Part shown: piece by piece, positions 51,573 through 62,077 of the stretch | Numbering within the stretch: position 1 is the stretch's first letter | How the letters are laid out: each line of letters opens with the position of its first letter | DNA from: Flammeovirgaceae bacterium | GTDB taxonomy: Bacteria; Bacteroidota; Bacteroidia; Cytophagales; Cyclobacteriaceae | Assembly (NCBI GenBank): GCA_016712035.1 | Contig: JADJRT010000003.1 | Coordinates: 211,001-275,000, forward strand | DNA length: 64,000 nt | Reading direction: 5' to 3' | The notes under the pieces: model-generated | Seen by the model: the letters and a program-made list of their open reading frames with translations, nothing else | Database searches by the model: none | What the model was told of the DNA's origin: nothing | Translations under genes and position numbers: made by a program

Positions 51573-51787
51573 AGGTTAAGGTTTAGGTTAAATTGTTAAA
51601 ATTGAACGGGCAAATTAGTCATAAAATCGTAACAGAAAATAGTTTGAAATGAAATTATTAAAAAATATAGTTTGGCTGAATTGGCCTGACACCCAATAAT
51701 CCATTTAAAAAGGATTTGAAAACAACGATTTCAGCTAATTTAGACTGTTTTCGCAACCGATTGCGAAAAGTTAAATATGTTCATAAA

Positions 51788-51819
51788 AGAAAAGGCATCT
51801 CCGTTACGGAGATGCCTTT
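51788..51819 (-). terminator. Terminator after rpmA
   Basis: A perfect 13-bp stem (51791-51803 with 51807-51819) with a 3-nt loop and a T-rich run on the minus strand. It separates rplU-rpmA from the Sus operon. The 215 bp between it and susC hold no gene and no clear promoter by eye. Confidence 0.85.
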
Positions 51820-51844
51820 ATTTAATCTACAAGTTTTATAGGAA

Positions 51845-52102
51845 TCAGGCTTCCGCCTGAACGGAAACAAAAGATTTGTTCTCTTTACCCTTTTTGAATA
51901 TTACAACGCCTGGAGTAAGTGCGAATAAGGTATGGTCTTTTCCGATACCCACATTGCGACCCGGATGATGCTTGGTGCCACGCTGACGAACGATAATATT
52001 GCCGGCAATTACTTTTTGACCACCAAATATCTTAATGCCCAATCGTTTGCTTTCCGATTCGCGGCCGTTCTTTACTTTACCTTCGCCTTTTTTATGTGCC
52101 AT
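51845..52102 (-). CDS. rpmA: 50S ribosomal protein L27
   Basis: L27 of the large subunit, 85 residues. It starts MAHKKGEGKVKNGRESESKR, and the conserved NGRESESKRLGIKIFGGQ and GTKHHPGRNVGIGKDHTLF segments are complete. The usual Gly-Ser-Ser/Thr stretch at positions 8-10 reads GKV, a small variation. It pairs with rplU (97 bp upstream), the normal operon. The gap holds the degenerate inverted repeat noted separately. Confidence 0.95.
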   Translation of the reverse strand: MAHKKGEGKVKNGRESESKRLGIKIFGGQKVIAGNIIVRQRGTKHHPGRNVGIGKDHTLFALTPGVVIFKKGKENKSFVSVQAEA

Positions 52103-52107
52103 AACTC

Positions 52108-52198
52108 AATTTGAAAAATTTGATAATTCGTTAACTTGAAAATCTCATGATTAGCTAATCTGAAGACTCATTGTCAAATCTTCAAATTCTCAAATCAA
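52108..52198. repeat. Degenerate inverted repeat between rpmA and rplU
   Basis: An imperfect hairpin centred on the palindrome ATTAGCTAAT (52152-52161). The right arm contains AATCTTCAAATTCT, also present in the perfect inverted repeat at 42718-42751. The left arm has AATTTGAAAAATTTGA, similar to its mirror image. It suggests a family of AT-rich hairpin elements. Confidence 0.5.
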
Positions 52199-52507
52199 TT
52201 ATCCGATGCTTTCTATTTGCACCTTGGTAAACTGCTGACGGTGACCGTTCTTCACCGCGTAGCCTTTCCTTCTCTTCTTCTTGAAGATGATTACTTTATT
52301 TCCTTTTACGTGTTCAAGAATCTTACCAGATACTTTAACACCTTTTACAGTTGGGGCGCCAACGTCTACACTTCCGTCATTATCTAAAAGAAGAACCTTG
52401 TCAAACGAAACGCTTGCACCGGCTTCCCCTTCCATCTTGGGAGCGTAGATATATTGGTCTTTAGCCACCTTAAACTGCTTTCCTGCAATGTCTACTATTG
52501 CGTACAT
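52199..52507 (-). CDS. rplU: 50S ribosomal protein L21
   Basis: L21 of the large subunit, 102 residues. It begins MYAIVDIAGKQFKVAKDQYI at ATG 52507; the frame runs 57 bp further upstream but that part overlaps the promoter. VLLLDNDGSVDVGAPTVKGV and the basic end KKRRKGYAVKNGHRQQFTKV are the hallmark. It is first in the rplU-rpmA operon. Confidence 0.95.
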   Translation of the reverse strand: MYAIVDIAGKQFKVAKDQYIYAPKMEGEAGASVSFDKVLLLDNDGSVDVGAPTVKGVKVSGKILEHVKGNKVIIFKKKRRKGYAVKNGHRQQFTKVQIESIG

Positions 52508-52534
52508 GCTTATTATGGTTTTAAAAATGGACTG

Positions 52535-52564
52535 CAAAGATAGATCAATGGATTTGAAAAACAA
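52535..52564 (-). promoter_or_regulatory. Promoter of rplU-rpmA
   Basis: On the minus strand TTG (52562-52564), a 19-nt spacer and TATCTTTG (52535-52542), about 28 bp ahead of ATG 52507. Confidence 0.7.
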
Positions 52565-53093
52565 TAGGTGCTGGTAAAATCATCTGGATTGCCCTTAAAG
52601 GCACGTTTTTTAGGTTTGTAGGCATTCTTTCTTTTGAAGAAAAAGCCTCAATAAATCCTGCTTGTTCTCCTGATAGGTGAAAAGTCATTTCTGATGATCC
52701 ATAATTCAAGCCTCAAAAACACAACTGCCTTTACTCCTTACCAGATTTTGTTAACTAGTAATTTTCGGTTCATTATACTAATTATCATAAGTCGAAAAAA
52801 ATATTATTTTTTTATCTCATCTAATGATTGACACAAAAAATTTAAATCAACTATCTACCAAATACTTACATCAAAATCACTTCGGGTCCATTTACATCAA
52901 ATTCATCGCTTTGTTTTTCCTTCATCATTTCGAATATTTGTCGGGGTGGGGGGGATTCTGTTCAGTTTGAATTGATGTTGGTGTTTGGATGTCTCCATCC
53001 ACACTTGCTACAAAAAATAAATACCGTCAAACAAAGACCTGCACCCGTTTTTGTTTGCGAAAACATAAAGTAACCTTTAAAAAATATTTTACG
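52565..53093. other. 529-bp gene-free stretch before nrdB
   Basis: It lies between the divergent rplU and nrdB starts. I see no convincing gene, riboswitch or NrdR box. It contains a G-rich tract (52942-52952) and a small hairpin GTGTTTGGATG / CATCCACAC (52981-53004). The long leader could carry control elements for the nrd operon, but none can be named. Confidence 0.5.
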
Positions 53094-54084
53094 ATGAGCC
53101 AATCTGTACAGGAAGAACCTATTCTAAAAGAAAACAAAGACCGTTTCGTGCTTTTTCCAATTGTACAGCCAGAGATATGGAAGTTTTATAAACAGGCAGA
53201 GGCCAGTTTCTGGACGGCCGAAGAGATTGACTTGAGTCAGGATATGACAGACTGGCTAAACCTGAATGATGGTGAGCGGCATTTCATCACGCATGTGCTT
53301 GCGTTCTTTGCAGCCAGCGATGGCATCGTAAATGAAAACCTGGCCGAACATTTTGTGGGTGAAGTTCAATATACAGAAGCCAAGTTTTTTTATGGGTTCC
53401 AGATTGCTATCGAAAACATTCACTCCAGAAACCTATTCGCTCCTGATCGATACGTATGTAAAAGATCCCAGAGAAAAAGATAAACTCTTTCATGCGGTTG
53501 ATACCATGGATTGTGTGAAGAAGAAAGCGGACTGGGCCTTGCGTTGGATCTCGCAGGGCAATTTTCAGGAACGCCTGATCGCTTTTGCCGCTGTGGAAGG
53601 TATTTTCTTTTCTGGCTCCTTCTGCTCCATTTTTTGGTTGAAGAAACGTGGCTTAATGCCTGGCTTAACCTTTTCGAACGAGTTGATTTCCAGAGACGAA
53701 GGCCTTCATTGTGATTTTGCCTGTCACTTGTACACTAAGCACGTGGTTAACAAACTACCCGAACAAAAGGTAATTGATATTATTAAAGATGCCGTTGAAA
53801 TTGAAAAAGAATTTGTAACGGATGCCTTGCCCGTTAACCTGATTGGGATGAATGCGGAACAAATGCGCCAGTACATCGAGTTTGTTGCCGATCGCTTGCT
53901 TAATGAACTAATCGGCAAGAAGATATATGGTGCGACTAACCCCTTCGATTTTATGGATATGATCTCGCTGCGAGGCAAAACAAACTTCTTTGAGAAGCGT
54001 GTGGCTGAGTATCAGAAAGCCGGAGTTATGAACAGCATGGAAAAAGATTCTTCTCCGAAGTTTTCACTCAACGAAGATTTTTAA
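53094..54084 (+). CDS. nrdB: Ribonucleotide reductase class I beta subunit (frameshifted)
   Basis: Small R2 subunit, which holds the di-iron tyrosyl-radical cofactor for deoxyribonucleotide synthesis. The metal ligands appear as FWTAEEIDLS, ENIHSE and later EGIFFSGSF and HCDFACHL. The radical tyrosine is present in FFYGFQIAIENIH, so this looks like a class Ia, eukaryote-like R2. I start at ATG 53094 (MSQSVQEEPILKE) rather than the earlier in-frame start. An extra C at 53425-53426 breaks the frame; fixing it gives 329 residues. nrdA follows 55 bp downstream. R2 is normally essential, so the break is likely an error. Confidence 0.93.
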
Positions 54085-54139
54085 TACATTCGATCACATT
54101 TTTTAAACTTTCTTTTTACCAAACACAACCCTATTTGAA

Positions 54140-56605
54140 ATGCTCGTATTAAAACGTGACGGACACAGGGAGTCCGTAAAGTTTGACAAAATCACTGCCC
54201 GAATTGAAAAACTCTGCTATGGTTTAGATCCCAAATTTGTCAACCCGGTAGAGGTGGCCATGAAAGTGATTAATGGCTTGTATGATGGTGTTTCCACCAT
54301 AGAGCTTGATAATCTGGCTGCGGAAATTGCCGCTTCCATGACTACCAAGCACCCCGACTTCGCCAAGTTGGCAGCGCGTATCGCAGTTTCAAACCTCCAC
54401 AAGGTTACCAGTAAGTCTTTCTCGAACACGATGAAAAGACTTTATACCTATGTGGATCCTAAAACCGGACAAAATGCTCCGCTGATTTCGAAAGAAACCT
54501 GGAAAGTAATTCATGAGAATGCTGCCGAGCTCGATGATGCCATCATTTATGATCGGGATTTCAGCTACGATTACTTCGGATTCAAAACCTTAGAGCGCTC
54601 CTACCTGATGAAGGTGGATGGCAAAGTGGTGGAACGCCCACAACATTTGCTCATGCGCGTAGCGGTGGGTATTCACGGAGAAGATCTTTCAGCCGCTGTA
54701 GAAACGTATCACTTGCTTTCAGAGAAATGGTTTACCCACGCAACCCCTACTCTGTTTAACGCTGGAACCCCTAAGCCTCAACTTTCTTCCTGCTTCCTTC
54801 TTACCATGAAGGATGACAGTATTGATGGAATTTATGATACCCTAAAACAAACTGCCAAGATTTCTCAATCCGCAGGTGGTATTGGTCTCAGCATTCACAA
54901 TGTGCGTGCAAAAGGATCCTATATTAAAGGAACAGGTGGTACATCGAATGGTATTGTGCCGATGTTACGAAACTTCGATATGACTGCCCGGTATGTGGAT
55001 CAAGGTGGTGGTAAACGCAAAGGAAGTTTTGCTATTTATCTGGAACCGTGGCATGCCGATATTTTTGAATTTCTTGAGTTGAAAAAGAATCACGGTAAGG
55101 AAGAGATGCGCGCGCGCGACCTTTTTTATGCTATGTGGATTCCGGATCTTTTCATGAAGCGAATCGAAAATAACGACTCCTGGTCACTTTTCTGTCCGAA
55201 CGAGGCTCCTGGTTTGGCCGATTGTTATGGCGAAGAGTTTGAACGCCTCTATGAAAAATATGAGAAAGAAGGAAAGGCCCGCAAGCAAATAAAAGCACAA
55301 GACCTTTGGTTTGAAATACTGGAAGCGCAGATAGAAACAGGTACACCGTACATGTTATACAAGGATGCCGCCAACAAAAAATCAAATCAAAAAAATCTGG
55401 GTACAATCAAGTCGAGCAATCTCTGCACGGAAATCATGGAGTACACCTCTCCCGATGAAGTGGCGGTTTGTAATCTGGCCTCGATTGCCCTTCCTAAATT
55501 TATAACCGAAGAGGGCACCTTCGATCATCAGAAACTATATGAAATAACCAAGGTAGTTACCCGCAATCTGAACAAGGTTATTGATGTAAACTATTACCCG
55601 GTTCCCGAAGCCAAGTACTCGAACATGCGCCATCGCCCAATTGGTATTGGTGTGCAAGGATTAGCCGATGCGTTTATCATGCTGCGCATGCCCTTCGATT
55701 CGGAAGAAGCCCGTGGCTTGAATACCGACATCCATGAAACCATCTACTTCGCAGCCATGGAAACTTCTATGGAACTGGCCAAAGTGAATGGTGCTTATGA
55801 AACCTTCAAGGGTTCACCTGTATCAAAAGGGATTTTTCAATTCGATATGTGGGGAGTTACACCGAGTTCGGGTCGTTGGGATTGGGATAATTTGAAGAAA
55901 GACGTGAAGCAACACGGTGTGCGCAACTCGTTGTTGTTAGCGCCCATGCCTACGGCTTCGACTTCACAGATTCTCGGTAACAATGAATGTTTTGAACCTT
56001 ATACATCAAACATCTATACCCGCAGAACATTATCTGGCGAATTTATTATTGCCAATAAACATTTGATGCGGGATTTGATCAGCCTGGGTCTTTGGAATGA
56101 AACGATGCGCCAGAAGTTGATTGCCACCAACGGTTCTGTTCAGCCTATTGCTGAGATTCCTCAAAACATCAAGGAGATTTATAAAACCGTTTGGGAGATT
56201 TCTCAGAAGTCTATTATCGATATGAGCGCTGATCGCGGTGCGTACATCTGTCAATCACAGAGTTTGAACATCCATTTAACTGATCCAAACTTTGGCAAAC
56301 TTACTTCTATGCATTTCTATGCCTGGAAAAAAGGATTGAAGACGGGCATGTACTACCTACGCTCTACAGCTGCAGCGGATGCCATCAAGTTTACGCTGGA
56401 CAAAACAGCCATGGACCAACCTCACGTGAGCGAAACGAAATCTGGAGTTGAAACGGTAACCGAACCGGCCGTTGCCTACGCAACAAAATCTAAAAAACAG
56501 CAAACGATTCCATATAACCAACCAGCGGAAGAGTTTGATCAAAAGCGTGCCGATATGGCTTGCTCCCTGGATAATCCCGATGCCTGCGATACGTGTGGAT
56601 CGTAA
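54140..56605 (+). CDS. nrdA: Ribonucleotide reductase class I alpha subunit
   Basis: Large catalytic subunit, 821 residues, intact. An ATP-cone begins the protein (LVLKRDGHRESVKFDKITARIEK), giving allosteric control of activity. The catalytic barrel holds LSSCFLLTMKDDS (active-site Cys), the NLCTEIMEYTSPDEVAVCNLAS block and MPTASTSQILGNNECFEPY. A CDTCGS tail carries the C-terminal redox pair (CxxC). It is the second gene after nrdB. Confidence 0.97.
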   Translation: MLVLKRDGHRESVKFDKITARIEKLCYGLDPKFVNPVEVAMKVINGLYDGVSTIELDNLAAEIAASMTTKHPDFAKLAARIAVSNLHKVTSKSFSNTMKRLYTYVDPKTGQNAPLISKETWKVIHENAAELDDAIIYDRDFSYDYFGFKTLERSYLMKVDGKVVERPQHLLMRVAVGIHGEDLSAAVETYHLLSEKWFTHATPTLFNAGTPKPQLSSCFLLTMKDDSIDGIYDTLKQTAKISQSAGGIGLSIHNVRAKGSYIKGTGGTSNGIVPMLRNFDMTARYVDQGGGKRKGSFAIYLEPWHADIFEFLELKKNHGKEEMRARDLFYAMWIPDLFMKRIENNDSWSLFCPNEAPGLADCYGEEFERLYEKYEKEGKARKQIKAQDLWFEILEAQIETGTPYMLYKDAANKKSNQKNLGTIKSSNLCTEIMEYTSPDEVAVCNLASIALPKFITEEGTFDHQKLYEITKVVTRNLNKVIDVNYYPVPEAKYSNMRHRPIGIGVQGLADAFIMLRMPFDSEEARGLNTDIHETIYFAAMETSMELAKVNGAYETFKGSPVSKGIFQFDMWGVTPSSGRWDWDNLKKDVKQHGVRNSLLLAPMPTASTSQILGNNECFEPYTSNIYTRRTLSGEFIIANKHLMRDLISLGLWNETMRQKLIATNGSVQPIAEIPQNIKEIYKTVWEISQKSIIDMSADRGAYICQSQSLNIHLTDPNFGKLTSMHFYAWKKGLKTGMYYLRSTAAADAIKFTLDKTAMDQPHVSETKSGVETVTEPAVAYATKSKKQQTIPYNQPAEEFDQKRADMACSLDNPDACDTCGS

Positions 56606-56691
56606 GACTGAAAAATCCTTAATTAAAGCAATGAAAACCCTGACAATTGTTGCGGCCTTTTTTCAATCGTTGATTTTCATTTCAATTTTTA

Positions 56692-57048
56692 TCAGAAGGG
56701 CAAATCGTCACTTGCGTTGGTATCAGGAATAAATGATTCGTCTGAGGATGGGGGCGGTACCTCGCGATCAGTGCCACCGGTTTGTCGGGATATTTTCCAG
56801 GCGCGCGCATCGGTGTACCAACGGCCATTGTATTCACGACTCTCCAGATTGATAGAAGCCGTGATCTTATCCCCAATTGAAATTTTATTCTCATCCACTT
56901 TTTCGCCCCAGAGCGAGATGCATACTTTTTTAGTAAACTGACCGGGCATTTCTAAAATAAATTCCTGCTTCTTCCAGACTCCGTTTTTTCCTTGTCCGGT
57001 TTGAAGCGGTAATAAACTTACTACTGTTCCACTTACATCCATTGCCAT
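56692..57048 (-). CDS. DUF3127 OB-fold protein
   Basis: A 118-residue protein of the DUF3127 family. Recognisable parts are GTVVSLLPLQTGQGKNG, KKVCISLWGEKVDENKISIGD and LESREYNGRWYTDARAWKI. The C-terminus is acidic and ends SDDLPF, like the DDIPF-type tail that single-strand DNA-binding protein uses to recruit partners. The family has an OB-like fold and is common in Bacteroidota; a role in DNA metabolism is inferred from fold and tail. It is convergent with nrdA. Confidence 0.8.
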   Translation of the reverse strand: MAMDVSGTVVSLLPLQTGQGKNGVWKKQEFILEMPGQFTKKVCISLWGEKVDENKISIGDKITASINLESREYNGRWYTDARAWKISRQTGGTDREVPPPSSDESFIPDTNASDDLPF

Positions 57049-57113
57049 AATTTTATTCTTTTAATATGTAAAAATACTACTTAATTAAACTTGTACCCGA
57101 TTATCTCCAAATC

Positions 57114-59004
57114 TTAAAGAGCCCCAGTGTTAATCTCATCAACAACAGTCGGATCCGTTAACGTTGAAGTATCACCTAAGTTATGCATTTCACCTTCTGC
57201 CACCTTGCGCAATATCCTACGCATAATTTTTCCGGATCTCGTTTTTGGCAGTCCGCTTACGAATTGAATCTTATCGGGCTTAGCGATGGGGCCAATAATT
57301 TTTGAAACCAAATCGCGGATTTCAGAGCGAAGATTTTCTTCCTCATGCGGGGTATCGTAACAAATTACATACGCATAGATTCCCTGCCCTTTAATATCAT
57401 GCGGATAGCCCACTACGGCAGTTTCGCAAACCGCGGAGTGTTCATCAATGGCACTTTCAATTTCTGCCGTACCCATGTTATGACCTGATACTATAATAAT
57501 GTCATCGACCCGGCCCGTAATCCGATAAAACCCTTCGTCATCGCGTTTGCAACCATCGCCCGTAAAATATTTTCCCGGAAAGGTTGAGAAGTAGGTGTCC
57601 TTGAATCGTTGATGATCGCCATAGATTGTGCGCGCCATAGCGGGCCAGGGAAATTTAATCGTTAACCGTCCTTCCACACCATGCGTGGCTAATTCCTTTC
57701 CGCTTTCGTCCATAACAGCGGGCTGAACGCCTGGCAACGGCAACGTAGCGAATGCAGGTTTTAGTTTGGTTACGTGCGCAATGGGAGAAATCATAATGCC
57801 CCCGGTTTCGGTTTGCCACCAGGTATCAACTACCGGACATTTTTTGCGACCTATATGTTCGTGATACCAGTGCCACGCTTCTTCATTAATCGGTTCGCCC
57901 ACCGTGCCCAGAATTTTAATTGCTTGAAGATCGTACTGATGCACAAAACTTAGCGGAGCTTTTTCTAATGAGCGAATGGCAGTGGGCGCTGTATAAAAAA
58001 TATTTACACGATGTTTTTCAGCCACATGCCAAAACCGACCCATATCAGGCCAGGAGGGTATACCTTCGAAAATGACAGTAGTGGCACCAGCGGCAAGCGG
58101 TCCATATAAAATATAAGAGTGTCCGGTGATCCAACCTACATCAGCCGTGCACCAAAACACCTGGCCGGGTTGATATTGAAAAACGGTTTGAAATGTATAA
58201 GCTGTAAATACCATGTACCCGCCTATGGTATGCACCATTCCCTTTGGTTTACCGGTTGATCCGGAGGTATAGAGAATGAAAAGCAGATCTTCGGCATCCA
58301 TGATTTCCGGTTCGCAGTGTGCGGAAGCTTTTTCAATTTGTTCGTGCCACCAAAAGTCGCGACCCGCTTTCATAGAAACCCGAACCCCGGTATGCTTGAA
58401 AACGATTGTCTTCTCGATGGTCGGACACTTCGTGATTGCATCATCAATAATTGATTTCAAGTCTATTTTCTTTTCACCCCGGTAGGAACCATCGCTGGTG
58501 AGAATTATTTTACACCCGGCATCATTAATCCGATCTATTAATGAACCCGCTGAAAAACCAGCAAATACCGTTGAATGAACTGCACCTATTCGTGCGCAAG
58601 CCAGCATCGCATACGCCACCTCCGGAATCATAGGCATATAAATACAAACCCGATCGCCCTTTTTTACACCCTGATTCTTGAGCATGTTGGCTACCTGACA
58701 AACCTGATCATGAAGTTGTTGATAGGTAAGGCATTGGGATTCACTATGTGGATCGTTTGGGTCCCAAATAATGGCCGTTTGCTTGGCGCGTGTGGCCAGA
58801 TGCCGATCGATACAATTTTCGGTAATGTTCAGCTTGCCACCAACAAACCACTTTACTTCAGGCTTGTTAAAATCCCAATCAAGAACTTTATCCCACTTTT
58901 TTCCAGACAAAATCTTCCGCAATCTCAGCCCAGAATTTTTCCGGTTGATTCACACTCTCCTGATAAACCTCCTGATAATCACTCTGACTTTGGATCTTCT
59001 TCAT
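57114..59004 (-). CDS. acs: Acetyl-CoA synthetase (frameshifted)
   Basis: AMP-forming acetate-CoA ligase, 629 residues after repair. The N-terminal 30 residues (MKKIQSQSDYQEVYQESVNQ, then FWAEIAEDFVWKK) are read in another frame from ATG 59004; a T6 run at 58897-58902 on the plus strand should be T5, joining them. Then come YTSGSTGKPKGMVHT (ATP-binding P-loop), the later WWQTETGG motif, KYFTGDGCKRDDEGFYRITGR and the C-terminal catalytic Lys of KTRSGKIMRRILRK. It activates acetate to acetyl-CoA. Sole acs in the window. Confidence 0.95.
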
Positions 59005-59089
59005 AAACGAACTGATTAGATGAGATTTTAACTTACTGCTAAAATCGATTTCTTACAGGAGAAATCAAAAGACCATTATATTAATGGCT

Positions 59090-59854
59090 CTAGACCATGT
59101 GCTCAACCATCACAGCAAATAGGGCGCCTGCCACAGCCACCGCCAGCTTTTTCGCATTAAAGCGATGCTCAGGACTGCTTTCAAAAACAATAGTAGTAGA
59201 AATATGCAAAAAATTACCACTCACCAAGGCATACAAATAAAACAACCCATTATCGGTAAGCACTTCGCTCTCTACAAAATAGGTGCTGATCAATAAACCT
59301 AGTGGGGCAGCAATGGAAAACGCAAACAAGTGTGGTAACGATTTTCGCTTCGAATGAAATTGAGAAACCAAGACGGTCATTAATGCAAAAGCAGCTGGCG
59401 CTCTGTGTAATGCAATCCCCAATAACACCGCGTTTGCATCATAGCCAAGACCTGGGGCATTAGACTGAGCCAGCATACCCCCCTCTAAAAATGCATGTAC
59501 GCATAAAGCAGATAATAAAACAATCGCAGAAACAGTTTGATGTGTGTGCGAATGGTGATGGCCATGATCATGATGATCGTGCGAATGAATATGACCATGT
59601 TCTATCCCAGAGGTAAAATATTCTAAAAATTGTTGCAAGAAAAATCCTGCCAACACAAATAGGCCAATCAATTCTACTTCCTGGTGTTGCCGATATAATT
59701 CTGGGAGAATATGGGTAACCGTGATCGCAAATAAATAAGAGCCCGCAAAAACCAGAATGAGTTTAAAATTTTTCCCCTTGGCTGTTGGCACCAGGTAAAC
59801 CATAAGGCCAGCAATGAGTGGAGTGAGAAAAAGAACGGCTAGTTTTAATGGCAT
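59090..59854 (-). CDS. ZIP-family divalent metal transporter
   Basis: A 254-residue, ~8-helix transporter of the ZIP family. The hallmarks are the HILPELYRQ-type helix, a long His-rich cytoplasmic loop (about residues 87-105), HAFLEGG (about 121-127) and the metal-binding pair in LLGIALHRAPAAFAL. ZIPs import zinc, iron or related metals. It lies 22 bp downstream of apbE on the same strand, so they may share a transcript. Metal specificity cannot be read. Confidence 0.85.
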   Translation of the reverse strand: MPLKLAVLFLTPLIAGLMVYLVPTAKGKNFKLILVFAGSYLFAITVTHILPELYRQHQEVELIGLFVLAGFFLQQFLEYFTSGIEHGHIHSHDHHDHGHHHSHTHQTVSAIVLLSALCVHAFLEGGMLAQSNAPGLGYDANAVLLGIALHRAPAAFALMTVLVSQFHSKRKSLPHLFAFSIAAPLGLLISTYFVESEVLTDNGLFYLYALVSGNFLHISTTIVFESSPEHRFNAKKLAVAVAGALFAVMVEHMV

Positions 59855-59876
59855 TCGCTCTGTGAAAGTTAACCGG

Positions 59877-60920
59877 TCATTGAAGACCTGATGAGGGATT
59901 AATCGTTAAATATTGCTTTATGTTATCAGTGGCAAAGGTAGCAATCCCGTCCGGAGTTGAGTAGATCAGAAAAACGCCTAACTCCGGATGATTCTTACAA
60001 AGTTCAATAGCCTTTTCATGACCCAACACCATCATAGCCGTTCCCCAGGCATCGGCAGTGGTGGCATTTTCGGTAAAGATGGATGCACTTAGTAAAGCTC
60101 GGGTTGCCGGAAACCCGGTAACCGGATCAATCGTGTGCGAATATTTCTTTCCGTCTATTTCTCGGTAGTTAAAATAGTTACCCGAGGTTGTGAAAGATTT
60201 ATCTGACAAAGAAATAAACGCTTTAAAAAACTGTTGCTCAGGTGTAGCGTTAGGATCAAGTATTCCCAATTCCCATGGCTTTCCGGACTGAAGATTAATC
60301 CCACATGCCATACCCTCCCCACCTAACTCTACCAGCATGTTTTTAATTCCCTGCGACTTTAAAAAATCAGTAATAACATCCGCGCCATAACCCTGACCTA
60401 TGCCGCCAAAGTCAAGCTGCGCACGGGTATCTAACTTCCACACGCTATCCGAATTATATTTAATTTTTTCAAATCCGATAAAACGCTTGATCGAATCAAT
60501 CTTTGCACTATCAGGCCTTGTAATTTTTTGTGAACCAAAGCCCCACAGATTTACTAATGGCATTACCGTAGGATCAAACGCACCCTGAGACTGGGAGAAT
60601 ACCTGCTCAGCAACTTTAATGGGTGGTAATAGGTAAGGAAGTTCGAAACGAAAACCACTGTTAGATTTATTAAAACGAGTTACTTCAGATGTAGTATTGT
60701 AATTATTAATCGATTGATTCACCAGAATCAGCAGTGAGTCGACATCTTTTTTGAAATTACGCTGCTCCGCATCAAAGTACGTAATGTGATAGGTAGTGGC
60801 CATGGTCTCCCCTTCTATCTTCATCATATTTATATTAGATGGTTGCCGCCACCACCAAACCAACGCTACCGCGCTTACTAGTATTAGTGAATAGAGTGAA
60901 TTCTTCCAACGATTATCCAT
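59877..60920 (-). CDS. apbE: FAD:protein FMN transferase (ApbE)
   Basis: Flavin transferase that attaches FMN to Na+-NQR/RNF-type proteins by a threonine phosphoester. The 347-residue protein has an N-terminal membrane anchor (about 8-25), MATTYHITYFDAE, the FDPTVMPLVNLWGFG segment, DFGGIGQGYGADVITDFL and the conserved HTIDPVTGFPA with Mg-binding Asp, followed by TTADAWGTAMMVLG. The target complex is not in the window. Confidence 0.92.
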   Translation of the reverse strand: MDNRWKNSLYSLILVSAVALVWWWRQPSNINMMKIEGETMATTYHITYFDAEQRNFKKDVDSLLILVNQSINNYNTTSEVTRFNKSNSGFRFELPYLLPPIKVAEQVFSQSQGAFDPTVMPLVNLWGFGSQKITRPDSAKIDSIKRFIGFEKIKYNSDSVWKLDTRAQLDFGGIGQGYGADVITDFLKSQGIKNMLVELGGEGMACGINLQSGKPWELGILDPNATPEQQFFKAFISLSDKSFTTSGNYFNYREIDGKKYSHTIDPVTGFPATRALLSASIFTENATTADAWGTAMMVLGHEKAIELCKNHPELGVFLIYSTPDGIATFATDNIKQYLTINPSSGLQ

Positions 60921-61011
60921 ACGCTATAATTGGGATTGCAAGTTATAAGGCTTGATTTTATCCCAAACGATTTTAGCCGTTTATTTGCGTAACTTTCAAG
61001 AACAAAGAGCT

Positions 61012-62041
61012 ATGCGCGAAGATTATTTAACAGGTGATGCGGAAGGATTTAGTCCGGCTGAAAAAGAAATTGAAAAAGCCTTGCGCCCACTTTCGTTCGA
61101 TGATTTTACCGGACAACAAAAAGTGGTGGACAACATTAAAGTTTTTGTTCAGGCCGCGAAGCAGCGCGAAGAATCGCTCGATCATGTTTTATTGCATGGC
61201 CCACCGGGGTTAGGCAAAACAACACTATCTTTTATTATTGCCCATGAATTAGGATCGAATATTAAAATAACGTCTGGTCCGGTATTGGATAAGCCCAGTG
61301 ATTTAGCCGGGTTACTCACCAACCTCGAAACCCACGATGTTCTTTTCATCGATGAGATTCACCGCCTTAACCCCATTGTTGAAGAGTATTTATATTCAGC
61401 CATGGAAGATTTTCGAATCGATATTATGCTCGATTCAGGCCCCAATGCTCGCTCCGTTCAGATTAATCTCAATCCGTTTACTTTGATTGGCGCTACTACA
61501 CGGGCCGGGCTACTGACCTCTCCTTTACGAGCTCGGTTCGGCATCAACGCCCGATTGAGTATTACGATTCGCAACTGCTTACAAAAATTGTTAATCGTTC
61601 GGCTGAAATTCTCAAGACCCCAGTCATAGAAGATGCTGCTTTTGAAATTGCACGCAGAAGCCGAGGCACCCCGCGCATTGCTAACAATTTATTAAGGCGA
61701 ACCCGGGACTTCGCCCAGATCAAAGGCGATGGCACTATTACTAAGTCCATTGCTCAAATGGCATTGAAGGCATTGGATGTAGATGAGAATGGATTAGACG
61801 ATATTGATAACAGGATTTTATCTACCATTATTGAAAAATTTAAAGGTGGCCCGGTTGGTCTTACCACCATTGCTACAGCCGTTGGCGAAGAGGCCGAAAC
61901 GATTGAAGAAGTGTACGAGCCTTTTCTAATACAAGAAGGATACATAAAGCGAACAAGCCGGGGAAGAGAAGCCGCTGAAAAAGCATATAAACATTTGAAA
62001 ATAGTTCCGCCAGGTAAAGCGGGGGAGGACTGTTTGATTAA
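61012..62041 (+). CDS. ruvB: Holliday junction helicase RuvB (two frameshifts)
   Basis: AAA+ motor of the RuvABC branch-migration complex. It starts MREDYLTGDAEGFSPAEKEI, with Walker A HGPPGLGKTTLS, Walker B LFIDEIHRL, the IGATTRAGLLTSPLRARFG sensor loop and the winged-helix domain. One G is missing near 61557 (should read RLEYYDSQLLTK) and another in the G-run at 62021-62025 (PPGKAGGGLFD then stop). With both restored it is 343 residues, ending at 62041; the printed frame runs on to 62066. Both are homopolymer-like errors. The GxxExxY gene begins 36 bp after it. Confidence 0.93.
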
Positions 62042-62077
62042 TATTTTTTTGACCCTAAGACTCTAAGGCACAGAAAT

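Noticed and set aside
52565..53093. Riboswitch or NrdR boxes upstream of nrdB
   Set aside because: No conserved riboswitch core or NrdR box could be recognised by eye.
56631..56732. Short hydrophobic frame (MKTLTIVAAFFQSLIF...) after nrdA
   Set aside because: It overlaps the end of the DUF3127 gene on the other strand and has no further support.
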